Positions 1-9,811 of a stretch of 64,000 bases of DNA are shown here, in pieces. The stretch lies in assembly GCA_030248195.1 (NCBI GenBank), contig JASAND010013124.1:29367-93366 (forward strand), read 5' to 3'. The stretch is from Trissonchulus latispiculum. Taxonomy: Eukaryota > Nematoda > Enoplea > Enoplida > Ironidae. The position numbers and the translations under genes are program-made. How positions within the stretch are numbered: the first letter of the stretch is position 1; each line of letters starts with the position of its first letter. Below the pieces are notes generated by a model. The model did not search any database. It was not told where the DNA came from and saw only the letters and a list, made by a program, of their open reading frames with translations.

Positions 1-52
1 AGATTCAACATAATGTTAAGGAAACAAGCACATAAATAATTTGAGCACTTAC

Positions 53-106
53 CAGGCACAGGCCACACGCTGTTACAGTAAGCATCAAACGAAACCGAAG
101 ACCCAT
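53..106 (-). CDS. Probable first coding exon (signal peptide) of a gene running off the left edge
   Basis: On the minus strand an ATG at 106 opens MGLRFRLMLTVTACGLCL and runs directly into a good donor, CCTG|GTAAGTG, at 52-53. The 18 residues have a basic N-terminus and a hydrophobic core, as in a secretory signal peptide. The frame is also open upstream to about 196, but without another ATG. The rest of the gene would lie left of the window, so its product is unknown. It could be a chance short ORF; the coincidence of signal-like peptide and consensus donor is the only support. Confidence 0.4.
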
Positions 107-659
107 AGTGTCATCAGTTCTGTATAACACTTTATGATTGGATCCGCCAACGAAATCAGACTTTAAGAACAGGAGCTTCGATTCGACTATTGACAAATTC
201 TAAGTTTGCAAGCTTTTAAATAGCAAACTGGCTGGCAACAATGCTAACAAAATCCAGCAAGGACCAGTATTACTCGAGACATTCCAGTTAGGTTACCGGT
301 GGATACTATTGAAGACTCATCCAGATTGATTATAGTTCCAGGGATTGTTGCAATTAAAAATAATGTCCCGTTATTTGTCATATCCTTAAGATTGTAACAT
401 GGCTAATGAATTAGCACCGAAATGAACCAGAAATTTCTGCCAGAAACCTCAGTTCACCAGATTGTTGTAGATTTGAAAGTCGAAAGTTCACATTTATGTT
501 GAACGGATATGATTAACGTAAGGGTAACTTTGGTTAAAAGTTGTCGCCTTTGATTTCACTCATTTACACACAATATAGGTTCATGTTATGTTCTCTAAAG
601 CGAGAAATAGTAATAAAGCTCTAAATCAACTATGGTAGAGTTTTTGATTCAAATCTGGA
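107..659. other. Intergenic, nothing recognised
   Basis: AT-rich sequence with no convincing exon, repeat or RNA on either strand. It probably contains the promoter or 5' UTR of the minus-strand signal-peptide exon, but I see no TATA element that I would defend. Confidence 0.4.
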
Positions 660-850
660 AATTTGACTCTCCGCTATTTTAACTCTCATTTTGGGGAGCC
701 ATTTCTGTTCTCATTTTTGAGATCCAATTCTACTCTCATTTTTGGGATCCATTTTGAGGACGTATTCCGACTTACCGTTTTGGGAGCCAATTCTGCTCTC
801 ATTTTTGGGAGCGATTTTTACTCTCAGTTTTGGATTTTATTTTGACTCTT
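660..850 (+). repeat. Degenerate tandem repeat, unit about 30 bp
   Basis: About five to six diverged copies of a unit reading roughly CTCTCATTTTTGGGAGCCA follow one another. The 60-residue open frame across it is a by-product of the repeat and not a gene. Confidence 0.7.
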
Positions 851-1099
851 TTTTCTCCAAGAGTGATAGTTCAGTCTCATTGCCATGAGATCAGTCAATA
901 TATGTAACGAGTGAAATGTGTGGGTGCTAATAATTTTTGCCCAGTCCATTCTCACTATGTTCAACGAATGATGTTCTGTGCAGACGGTAGAAGCTAATTC
1001 ACTTAATGTTCATAACAAATAAATGTTTAAATGTCTAACATTCGAAGCTAATGTTTATGAAACCTATACTGTTTACATGCAAAATTTTAAATTTTTCAG

Positions 1100-1472
1100 A
1101 AAGCATTGTGCCAAGTATATAAGTGAGGCAGAATACTTTCTATTAGTTCATGGAAATCCGGTTAATTGCAGAAATCCAAGAAGAAGTCAGCAGAAAGCAC
1201 CAAAGATAAGTATTGTCATGATATGTTGAGTTGAGAGATAAAGTATTTGTAATCTGCCTTGAATGTCATGATCCGTGATTATTTAGTTTGATTGTGTTTC
1301 AGAAGGATTGATATGTCCTGATGCCTGTAACGATTCACATTACAAAGCAACCTGCAAAGACATCTTCGAAATAAACGCGGAACAAGCTACAACATGCTCC
1401 CAAAAACATTTGAGTCTCATAAATTATCTATTATTATTAGTCTATGAATTAATTAACAAAAAATGGTATTAG
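1100..1472 (+). CDS. Two terminal exons of a small Cys-containing protein, unrecognised
   Basis: Exon A (1100-1209) follows a TTTTTCAG acceptor and ends at ATAA|GTATTG. Exon B (1303-1472) follows GTGTTTCAG and ends with TAG. The phases agree: one base is carried from A into B. Together they give about 92 residues including KHCAKYISEAEYF, then CPDACNDSHYKATC and CSQKHL, and a hydrophobic stretch INYLLLLVYELI just before the stop. Six or more Cys suggest an extracellular disulfide-rich domain, and the final hydrophobic run could be a C-terminal anchor. I do not recognise the family. The donor of exon A is weak and upstream exons were not found, so this could be a pseudogene or a chance pairing. 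Confidence 0.38.
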
Positions 1473-2217
1473 TAGTAAACGTGTTAATTAAAAGGGTACA
1501 CCATGAAAAATTTTTGGGCAGGGATTTTGCTCATTTTTACGCAAATGTTTGTCGCATTTATCCTTGACAGCGAGTTTCGTTCAGCACTTGACGAGCTTAA
1601 TTAACCAGCTATTAATTGTAGGAAAAATAAAAATTGGTATTGAAAGTTCCAAAGCTGCGGCGCCGCAGCAAACACAGACCATTTTCTCCATAGCGCCCTA
1701 TGCTGTGGAACTTCATTCGGCTACGTTAAATGAATTGTCTTCAGCAAGAAGTTGTGAATGAAAGTTAAATAAATTAAAGTCTTCAGTAAGAAGTTATCAT
1801 GGATTTATATTTATTTATGTGCAAAAACACGAATTTCCGAAATTAAATTAAAAATCAGTTTCTGCGCCAATGAAAATAGGCGTTAAAGCTTTTAAAAATA
1901 ATATTTCGGCAAATATACTACCCCACTTTCAGTGCTAAACAAATACTCACAAAAGTTCCAGTAGAAAGAAACCACAGGATTGACTTTTTAGACGATAAAT
2001 ACTTTTCGACTTATTTCTGCCGGACATCGTTGATATTTTTCACAGAAGATACTTTGGTCTAATGGATTACAAGTTAGACTTGTACATATTCAATACAAAT
2101 AAAACCTGTAGTTTTCACTGGTTTATATGTTTACTCTACAGGTTATTACTCAATACGCTGATCGATTATGCAAACTGAGTAATATAGTACATGCTGACGG
2201 TGTCGAATAGCAAGATT
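1473..2217. other. Intergenic, nothing recognised
   Basis: AT-rich with a 70-residue open frame at 1549-1761 that lacks any recognisable composition or motif. No repeat structure noticed. Confidence 0.35.
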
Positions 2218-2772
2218 GTATTGCATTAGGGCGCCTGTTGCGTTAGGACGCCCATATGGTGCGTTAGGGCGCTTTTTCCAATTTTTGAACATGGTGCTTA
2301 AGGGCGCCCAGTTTATGCGTTATGCGGCGACTATTCCGATAGAAAAAATCCGAGCCTGTTTCGTAGTACATAATATACAGTTTAAATGCAAATAGAGGGG
2401 ACCAGTCAGTGAAATCTTTAAAGAAACAACTAGCAAATACAAATTCCTTTACTGTGAAAAGTTTAAAACTAAACTAAAACTTTAAAACACTAATCAGTGT
2501 AAATTAATGGCAAAATATTGTTTATTTCTGAATTTTTGTAAAATTTTAATTATATCCATTACCGTGTGCCAAGTTATAGCCAAAGAATCAAATCAAATTC
2601 AAAATCTAAGACTTCACGAGTTTTCATGTTTTCCTAAACTGATCTTATTTTTAAAGGATTCTGTTTTGACACGCCACTAAATAGAGACTTAATATTATAA
2701 TCAATTCAAATTAATTTGTGCTTTCAAATTTTAGTAGTAGAAGTTTCACTTTTTCGGCGAAAAGACTACTCA

Positions 2773-3386
2773 TGTTGTGGGATATTATCCATTGTATGAG
2801 TAAATTACACTGCGCAACAGCGCAGCAGTGTGGCGCAGAAGCGGCATTGTTCTCATAAAGTTAGCACAATAGTGCGTCTAAATTATTGAATGTCGAAGAA
2901 TTCAAATGTTTGTTTATGCGTGAATGAGAAAGCTGATTTCTTTTCTGGGCTAGCTACAGCAGTAGTTTTGCAACTATAAAAGGGAGCTTCGTGAAGAATT
3001 CAGTTAGTTGCTAGTTATCAGCTGTGTGGGTTTGGTTGGGGAGTAGCGTTCGAATCCGGTTGGGTAGGTTCCCGAAAGTTAGAGTTGGGCTCTCTAGTTT
3101 TGTAATTTCACTCTTTTGTTCTTTTTGTCTTTGAGCGAATTGTTCTGAAATGGTTTCTCCTGGTTTTATATGAAGTTTAGTTTTGTATTGAATTTAAAGT
3201 AAAGTCACGTTATGGTTTTCTCATTTTCTAAGCAACTCTAGGGCTCTCATTTTATATTCGAATCTACCAGTCGCTCTACATTCTCCGAGAAATTCTACAT
3301 CTAGGCATCACACACCGAGCACGAACCGAGCAATCGTTTATTATAAAGTATTCTTTTTACTAGGCAAGTTATACGACTTTCCTACA
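2773..3386 (+). mobile_element. LTR-like insertion (candidate solo LTR) inside copy 1
   Basis: This segment is absent from the second family copy (38927-39650), so it is a later insertion. It starts TGTTGTGGG and ends CCTACA, compatible with the TG...CA ends of an LTR. It carries a TATA box and an initiator in the right order, and T-rich sequence downstream as expected for R-U5. No clean 5-bp duplication is visible because the flanks have diverged, so the exact ends are approximate. There is no internal coding region. Confidence 0.45.
2975..3006 (+). promoter_or_regulatory. TATA box plus initiator
   Basis: TATAAAAG at 2975-2982 is followed about 25 bp later by TTCAGTTAG, with the A at 3002. 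This matches the arthropod-type TCAGTT initiator at canonical spacing. It lies in the LTR-like insertion and would drive transcription to the right. Confidence 0.5.
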
Positions 3387-3420
3387 ATGTATTCATTAAT
3401 GGGGACCCCCTCTATTTAGT

Positions 3421-4410
3421 TTAAGGTGGTGATTCCCTTTGGTCACATAAAGTTTGCACCATTATTACTCATTCATTACTTGGAGTTAAGAAGCCAATTT
3501 TACATCAAAATGCAGCGATACATTTGCTCTTTCTAATGAATACAACGAAACTAACTTTAGTTCTTGGAAATTATTTTACTGCATTTTCGAAATAATTTAA
3601 TTTTCCAGATTTTTTGAAGACTAAAGTAAATTTTTTCGTGAGGCATCGGCCACATCATTCGATTCCACTATCAAATAGCTGGGGACCCTTTTTTAGTTCT
3701 TATGAAACCGCTCTTCGTTGTAAAGAAATTAGCTAAAATGTATGCGCAACCTGGATTTTACCTACTTTTCCCAACATTGGCAAGCGGCAACTGTAGCTAG
3801 AAAGAAGCAATCGGGACAACTAAAAAAGGGTCCCTGGGTATTTTAGTGTAGAACACGTCCAGCAAGTGGCAACCATGTAGCTTGCATAGTAAATGCTCCA
3901 CAATCGCTGGAAAAAATTTGGTCGTGTTTTTGCAAAAACTACAATTTCTATGATAGCAGCGTACGGGGTAGCAGTTAGAAGATTATACTGTCACGGATAT
4001 TCGGTCTCGACGAGACCTTCAACTTGACACCCGTAGTTCAATTTTACGGCTTACGTAACGCAAGAAATGGCGGATTATTTGATTTCTGCAAAAATGACAA
4101 GTTTTCAACGCCAAAATAGGAGAATCGACTATATCTTACGATTGAGAAAAGCTAGAAAGGTACTTCAAAAAGCAAAAATGTAGAGCTCAACAAGATCTTT
4201 CGAATGAATATAATCATAGCTCTGCAGCAGCTGCCTAACTGTCAAAAATTGACAAAAACCACCCTGAACGGAGACATCGAATTTTTGAAGCGGGATTGCG
4301 CGGAGGGTGTTAGAATGCTAAAAGAACTTATTTTGGGAAGTTTCATCAAATTTCATCTTGATTTAAACTGTCAATCAACAATATGTGCCCAAAAGGAATC
4401 ACCACCTTAA
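3421..4410. mobile_element. Non-autonomous element with TTAAGGTGGTGATTCC inverted ends
   Basis: The left end TTAAGGTGGTGATTCCCTTTGG is mirrored at 4391-4410 (CCAAAAGGAATCACCACCTTAA). The second family copy at 38927-39650 lacks this block, confirming an insertion. TTAA stands at both ends, which would fit a TTAA target duplication or may be part of the termini. The interior is non-coding. The end sequence resembles that of the element at 39751-40766. Confidence 0.6.
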
Positions 4411-4861
4411 ACTGTGCATTACGTTAACACTTTCATTATAGCACTTCATTCATAATAACACTTTATTATCGTGAAAACATTCAAGCGCCCTAACGCACTT
4501 ACTGGGCGCCCTAACGCAACAAGCGCCCTTATGAACCATTTGAGCGTCCTTAAACGCACCAAAATTAAAATGACCTTAGTTCACGGGCTCCCTAACGCAA
4601 CTTTACCAATGGCATAACGTAGTCAAATTGTTAGAAATATAGACTATCTAGATCTGATCCTACACTAACTGGATAGTGTGTCCCTCCACTAACGACTGTG
4701 TCGACGTTGCTGTTATTCCTTGTTGCTTGTAAAATCCATAATCCAATACAAATAGTGTTTAAAAATCTAAGATATTGCCTTCTTTTGTATATAATTTGGT
4801 ATGTATCAAATTTCTAGAAAGCAAAATTATCCCCATGAAATTATGCACATTTATCCATTAT

Positions 4862-6245
4862 CCCCAAAATCGGCCCACGTCGTCCCGCGCGGCCCGCGCG
4901 GGTAGTAAAATTCGGCCCGCCCGCATATTTCTAATCTGTGTAACTGGAATACGCATTCTAAAATGTGTACCGTAAATACGCAAGCGATTAGAAAGTGTGT
5001 AGTTGGAATACGCAGCATTTTTAGTGTTTCCTTATAGGCTACTATTGGCTCATATAAATACGTTATATGCCCACTGTTTATGCTATTATATGCTGCATAT
5101 AAATGAGTTAATATGAACATATATACTAGTGAAGAAATGCAGAAATATAACCACGGGATGCAGAGTTAATTGGCAAAGGGACCTTAGTTTAATTTTTAAC
5201 AAAATATTTGTTTTGGTTAAATCCTATATGAACGCAATTGAGCACATATCCAACTATTAACAAAACAAAAGGTAGCAAAACTTCAAAGTTTTTCATAGTT
5301 TAAATGTCTGTGATTTCTAAGGGAAACCATCGTCACTCAAAATGTTCGTTTTCTGATTTTGTAAATTTCAAAAATTAAAAAATTTTAAATTTTTACTGAA
5401 CAATCCAAATGTTTTGGAATGCCAAATTCTAAAGTTGGGCCAAATGTAAGAAATCAGTCTATATTAATAATTCGGTCTTAAATTGAGACTGGTGTGTAAG
5501 CAATTAAAAAAACTTACTTAACAAAATATTGTGTACATCCGAATAATTTTAACATTAATTAACTAATTTACAACAAAATACAGAATTTTTGTATATTTTG
5601 GGCAAACAAAGGCTACTAAAATAAGCAGACATTCTCACCCCCCCGCTCAAATTTTTAAGTAAGTTATACCTTTTATCCTTATCACAATTCCTACCTTTCT
5701 TAAAGTTTGACAAATTCACCCAAATTTTGAATGAATGCATCCCAAAACATTTGGATTGATTGGTGAAAATTCAGAATTTTTAACTTGCAAAATCAAAAAC
5801 AGAATATTTTTGAGTGACGTTGGTTTCCCGTAGAAAACACACTGCCGCACCCTTTTGTTTTATGAGTATTTTATAATGTGTTCAAATGCATCTATATAGG
5901 ATTTAATCAAAACAAGTCGTTTGTTAAAAATTTAAAAAGCTTCCTTTGCCAATTGGCATTGCACCGTGTGGGTGGCTATATTTTTGCATTTCTCCACTAG
6001 TATATATGTCCATAACTCATTTATATGCAGCATATAATAGCATAAACAGTGGGCATATAACGTATTTATATGAGCCAATATTAGCATATAATGAAACACT
6101 AAAAATGCTGCGTATTCCAACTACACACTTTCTAATCGCTTGCGTATTTACGGTACACATTTTAGAATGCGTATTCCAGTTACACAGATTAGAATTATGC
6201 GGCCCGCCCCGCCCCGCGGGTACCCGCGGGTACCTGCGGTCCGCC
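4862..6245. mobile_element. Large imperfect palindrome (foldback element), about 1.38 kb
   Basis: The two halves are inverted copies. The block at 4918-5110 (GCATATAAATGAG at its inner end) reappears inverted at 6008-6200. TTAAATCCTATATGAACGC (5216-5234) is mirrored near 5887-5905, and GGGAAACCATCGTCACTCAAAA (5321-5342) near 5808-5830. The outermost parts are GC-rich (GGCCCGC / CCGCGGGTACC) and differ between the ends. Open frames at 4851-5120 and 5946-6296 are mirror images of each other and are not genes. I saw no clear target duplication. Confidence 0.7.
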
Positions 6246-6255
6246 ATAGTAAATG

Positions 6256-6303
6256 CCCGTTTCGACCCTTGCCAAAGGGTCTCATCAGACGGCTAGGCTA
6301 CTG
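6256..6303 (-). ncRNA. Hammerhead ribozyme-like sequence, degraded copy
   Basis: Read on the minus strand this has the catalytic core CTGATGAG, a helix II of ACCC/GGGT with an eight-base loop, and CGAAAC. It is nearly identical there to the motif at 6847-6903. The strand that should pair with CGGG to close helix III is a run of C ending CAGTA, so helix III is imperfect and helix I is weak. It is probably an inactive duplicate of the terminal repeat of the polymerase element starting about 590 bp downstream. Confidence 0.55.
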
Positions 6304-6846
6304 GGGGGGGGTTCTAAAACCACCCGCAGCCACCGCCACCGGTGGAGACCAGATGTTTTTTACCTAATTATTAAAATAACTGGTAATCCTAACTGAAACA
6401 ATGACCAGATGTTTTTTAAAGTTATATAAACTTGAAAATGCTTGTGAACAAAGTTTGCAGAAAAGTTGTGAAAATTTTTTAAAAAGTTTTATAAAGTTGT
6501 GAAAAAGTTACAAAAAGTTTAATAAAGTTGTTAAAAGTTTTAGAAAAGTGTTAATTGGTGTGGAAAAGTTGCAAAAAGTTTTGTTTTGTAAAAGCGTTAA
6601 TTGTTGTAACAACAGGTAGCAAAAAGTTTTATAAAGTTGCTTTTGGAAATGTTGACCAATATACTTACCAAATCTGCAAAAGTTACAAAAATGTTTTCTG
6701 TAGTCTACAACACAACCGACCGCTCTCAACCAAGAAAAATAACACAAATGAGGCTTTTCTATGGGTTCTGCTAATTTATACCAGAATGGAGGCATTGGTT
6801 GCTATGACAACAGTTTGCCTAGCAACGGTTGCCATGACAACAACAA
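6304..6846. other. Low-complexity AAAAGTTGTG-type repeats and repeat remnants
   Basis: From about 6420 to 6640 the sequence is a degenerate array of AAAGTTGTGAAAAAGTTTTATAAAG-like units. A direct repeat, GACCAGATGTTTTTTA, occurs at 6347 and 6401. At 6795-6845 short GTTGCCATGACAAC-type repeats occur. The 152-residue open frame across this stretch is repeat-derived. Confidence 0.5.
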
Positions 6847-6903
6847 AACCGTTTCGACCCTTGCTAAAGGGTCTCATCAGACGGCTAGGCTACTGTTACG
6901 GTT
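6847..6903 (-). ncRNA. Hammerhead ribozyme motif in the left terminal inverted repeat
   Basis: On the minus strand the order is: helix III strand AACCG, cleavage triplet GTA, helix I strand ACAG, loop TAGCCTAG, helix I return CCGT, core CTGATGA, helix II GACCC/GGGTC with loop TTTAGCAA, GAAA, helix III return CGGTT. All invariant core bases are present. Helix III pairs perfectly and can extend by A-T pairs; helix I has one A-C mismatch. The molecule is open at helix III, which is a type III arrangement. It matches the right-end copy at 14618-14676. Confidence 0.75.
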
Positions 6904-7429
6904 TTTTATTTTTTCTTTTTTCTTTATTTTACACTCATCTACAATTATACATACGCATACATAAGACATACAGTGCAAAATTGAATGCAGCCAAATTCAT
7001 TAGACAAATCTAAAATGAGAAACCTTCAAGATTTATTATTCCTCTTCTTTGTTTCCACTCTACACATTTCAGGTTCATAACATACTATCATAATGTATCC
7101 TTAAATAGCCTACACTATTCTCAAAATTCCACCTGCTCATCCTTTTAAATAGCAAATGTACAATACCCAACTCATACAACTTATGAACTTCTTACAAACA
7201 ATAACAAGATAGTGAGTAACAAGGAGTCAATTGGGAGTCACTGAAGAGTAGCCAGGAGCACCAATAAGCAAACACAGCAATCAAGAGTTATTAAAGAGCA
7301 CCAAAGATACTTGCAGTTCTAACTAAAAGTACGAAAAAGATTATGTAACAGTAAGCCTTTAAATCATGAAACATCAACAAGCATTCTCGGTATTAAAAGC
7401 TACTTCAAGCCTGCTCCCAGCTTAGCTGG

Positions 7430-7885
7430 TTCAGCTCAATCACTGTGCTCACTATTTTCGCTTGCTAACCCACCAACTACCTTTTCAGGTAGCACAACAG
7501 TGCTTATGTCAGAGTTCTTTTCAATAGCTCGCTTCAGTGCTTCTTCTTCACTAGAATAGTTTTGCTCATAATCTGCTTGTTTGTCCAAAATTTCCTCAAT
7601 AATTGAATCATTGAGAAAAGCTTTACAGCGCAGAATCTGCCTGATAGTCAGACATTAATCTGTCTATCCTTTTAACATATTTTTACTCAGACTGTTTTAC
7701 CAGTTTATCCCAAAATTCACCAATATCAACAGTGTGGTATGTCTCTCCACAACTCGATTCACTACTCCCATCGGTGCTGGTCTCTAGCTTAGAGTCCTCA
7801 TTGTGAACGTTCTGGATGTGTCGCTGTAGGTTGAATGCTCTTGTGAACATGAGCCCACACTGATCACAGGAGTGCTTCCTGCTGT
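7430..7885 (-). pseudogene. C2H2 zinc-finger protein relic of the polymerase element
   Basis: The minus strand encodes one full C2H2 finger, CDQCGLMFTRAFNLQRHIQNVH (7802-7867), then an acidic Ser-rich linker and FWDKLVKQSE before a stop near 7684. A coding-looking continuation follows in another frame at about 7430-7620 (SIIEEILDKQADYEQNYSSE, then EEEALKRAIEK). The two blocks together resemble the zinc-finger companion protein often found beside polymerase B in such elements, but split by a frameshift and stops. A palindromic repeat (7973-8254) sits immediately upstream and probably supplies the false N-terminus. Function unknown; DNA binding is inferred from the finger only. Confidence 0.5.
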
Positions 7886-7972
7886 CTGTCCTGCTGTATG
7901 CCTTTTTATTAATTTCGATAGACAAATGAACAGAATAATGGAACAGGAACAACCTCGGAGTAGGCTCAGAGT

Positions 7973-8254
7973 AGCTTGGAGCAACTTCGGAGTAGGTTCG
8001 GAGTAAGCTGGGAGCAACTTCGCAGTAGATCAGAGCAGCAATGAGCAACTCTCATTGGTGTAAATGCGAAAAATACTTGCATGTATCGTAATAGTCACGT
8101 TGATTAAAGTGATAGTTTGACTGGTCATATGAAGAACAAACATGCAAGTATTTTTCGCATTTACACCAATGAGAGTTGCTCATTGCTGCTCTGATCTAGT
8201 GCGAAGTTGCTCCCAGCTTACTCCGAACCTACTCCGAAGTTGCTCCAAGCTAGC
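7973..8254. mobile_element. Palindromic MITE-like repeat, arms about 115 bp
   Basis: TAGCTTGGAGCAACTTCGG at the left is mirrored by CCGAAGTTGCTCCAAGCTA at the right, and the inverted identity continues to the central 50 bp spacer (about 8090-8138). TA stands at each outer end, which would fit a TA target site of a Tc1/mariner-type MITE. The arms contain internal near-repeats of GGAGCAACTTCGSAGTAG. No coding content. Confidence 0.6.
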
Positions 8255-8412
8255 TGAATTCTATGATATACCTCCATTTAAAAAATAGTACCAAATAATT
8301 TCATAACAATATTAAATCATATTCTGTGATAATCATACTATTAAAAAGTCATAGTCTAAAAAACGTTTATGTGGCTGAAAAGATATAGACTTTCGGTTAG
8401 CGCTAATTAAGG

Positions 8413-8709
8413 TTAATTCGTAATTACTAGAAATAGCCAAACCATTAAATTAGTCTTTTCACGTACATCGGTATTCCTGGCAACGTTATCAACTACAGAT
8501 GAAATTTGAAATTGCTTCCTTTTCTGCTCGTACTCTCTGACCAATTTGTTGCATCCAATGCAGTTTGATTTTTTCCCAACTAGTTTCGGAATAATTAAAA
8601 TGCTACCATTTGAGTCTGTAGCAGACAACTCCATCAACAATTCTCTATAAACAAAATAAATTATTATTGCTTTTAGAGTAGAGGTCATCATGTAATAGTT
8701 TATTAGCAT
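8413..8709 (-). CDS. Unrecognised open frame, possible exon of the adjacent innexin-like relic
   Basis: The frame contains RELLMELSATDSNGSILIIP followed by KLVGKKSNCIGCNKLVREYE and a basic stretch. This looks like real coding sequence. A TTTATAG acceptor precedes it near 8648. It lies about 170 bp downstream of the innexin-like transmembrane region on the same strand and could be the cytoplasmic C-terminal part of that gene. The extracellular loop 2 and TM4 that should lie between were not found. I do not recognise the sequence on its own. Confidence 0.35.
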   Translation of the reverse strand: MLINYYMMTSTLKAIIIYFVYRELLMELSATDSNGSILIIPKLVGKKSNCIGCNKLVREYEQKRKQFQISSVVDNVARNTDVREKTNLMVWLFLVITN

Positions 8710-8879
8710 AAGTAATATTAGTTTTATTCAGCCAATGTGTTATCAATATATACTTTTTTGTTATTAATCATCCAAACTCCCATAATTAAGTACAGTTTCC
8801 AAAAATAAACGTTATACAATAGTAAACATGTTACACTGTAGTAATTAGTATTCCCCAGCCCTCTGTAGGGTATACTACA

Positions 8880-9428
8880 ACTTTAATGCTAGTGGGAAAC
8901 AGTGACAGATCATCTCCTTTCAGTATGGGTAATAACAACAGAACAATGACTACGGCTTGTCCGCATAGGGTAATAAATGTTAATGTTTTACAAAACAACC
9001 ACACACATAGCGCTGATTTCTTGTGTTGTAAGAATTCATAGTCGTCGTATTGTTTGACGTGTTGTATGAGATGACCAATATAAACTCCAGATTAAGTGGG
9101 GGCTGTAGCTTACAATTGCTTGAATCATGAGTATAAAACCGATGTATGGGTAAATATAGATGAAGAATGATGGGTAGTAGGTGGTATCTGGTCCATTAAT
9201 GTAGCAAGCATGTACAAGGTATGTAGATGTTGGTGAATTTGTATGTTCGTATGGAATCTGACAGGTAATAGAATCACCCGCTTTCTGACTTGTGATGGTA
9301 ACAGCTCATGCTAGAGCCATTAGGGGAACAGTAAGTTTGAATATGAGTACATCCAACCAATCTGTAGCGGTATAATCAAAGTGAACCCAGGAGGTAAGAC
9401 TAGAAACACTACTTGCCGCAAAGAACAT
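8880..9428 (-). pseudogene. Innexin-like gap junction protein relic
   Basis: From an ATG at 9428 the minus strand reads WVHFDYTATDWLDVLIFKLT (TM1 entry), an in-frame TGA at 9306-9308 inside TM1, then GDSITCQIPYE, then YLVHACYINGP and GFILMIQAIVSYSPHLIWSL. The last match is the innexin signature for the end of extracellular loop 1 and TM2 (Y-P-x-I-G-F-x-L-x-x-Q-A ... P-x-x-I-W). A frameshift near 9075 leads to KSALCVWLFCKTLTFITLCG and QAVVIVLLLLPIL, a convincing TM3. Loop 1 here shows two Cys. It lies inside the polymerase-bearing element on the opposite strand, which suggests a captured gene, like the innexins known from ichnoviruses; a host relic beside the element is the alternative. Not functional as it stands. 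Confidence 0.65.
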
Positions 9429-9811
9429 TGTGAAAACACTGACTGGTCATAATGGTTATCGGTTGTTTATATGTATTTTGCAGTTAGCTAGATCAATAGC
9501 TATCACACAAAGTCAGAGGCACATACACAGAAAGGATGACATCACTATTAGCTAAGGTTATTACGTGATCACTAGCTATTGGTGTTACACTCTCACTTTA
9601 GATTTGAGGTAAGCTATGGTATTACGTAATCAGTCTAAGCCACAGGCACATACACAGAAGGGCTGATATTACGCAATCACTATTAGCTAGCAAGCAGCCT
9701 CAATCATTTTTTACAGATTCTGCCAACGAAATGCATAAAAGGAACGACAATCTACAATATTGTCATTCTTGCAAATGACAAGCTACAGTCAAGACGGTTT
9801 TTAGGTGAGTA
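9429..9811. other. Intervening sequence of the element, no gene seen
   Basis: Contains two diverged copies of a unit around ACACAGAARGG-TGA (9520-9570 and 9640-9690) with GTTATTACGT / ATTACGTAATC motifs. This is probably an upstream region of the polymerase gene. AG|GTGAGT at 9802-9809 looks like a splice donor just before the zinc-finger coding region. Confidence 0.35.

Larger units (their letters stand above)
2218..4615 (+). mobile_element. DNA transposon-like element, 'GCGTTAGGGCGC' family, copy 1
   Basis: The left end (2218-2330) and, inverted, the right end (4484-4615) consist of several copies of a short unit close to GCGTTAGGGCGCC separated by 15-25 bp. Sequence just inside the left end (2310-2520) and inside the right end (4410-4480) matches a second copy at 38927-39650, which defines this as a repeated family. 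The element has no coding capacity of its own and is presumably non-autonomous. Comparison with copy 2 shows two later insertions, at about 2773-3386 and 3421-4410. I could not identify a target-site duplication. Superfamily unknown. Confidence 0.75.

Noticed and set aside
4851..6296. Pairs of similar 90-116 residue frames on opposite strands
   Set aside because: Mirror images produced by the palindrome, not conserved proteins.
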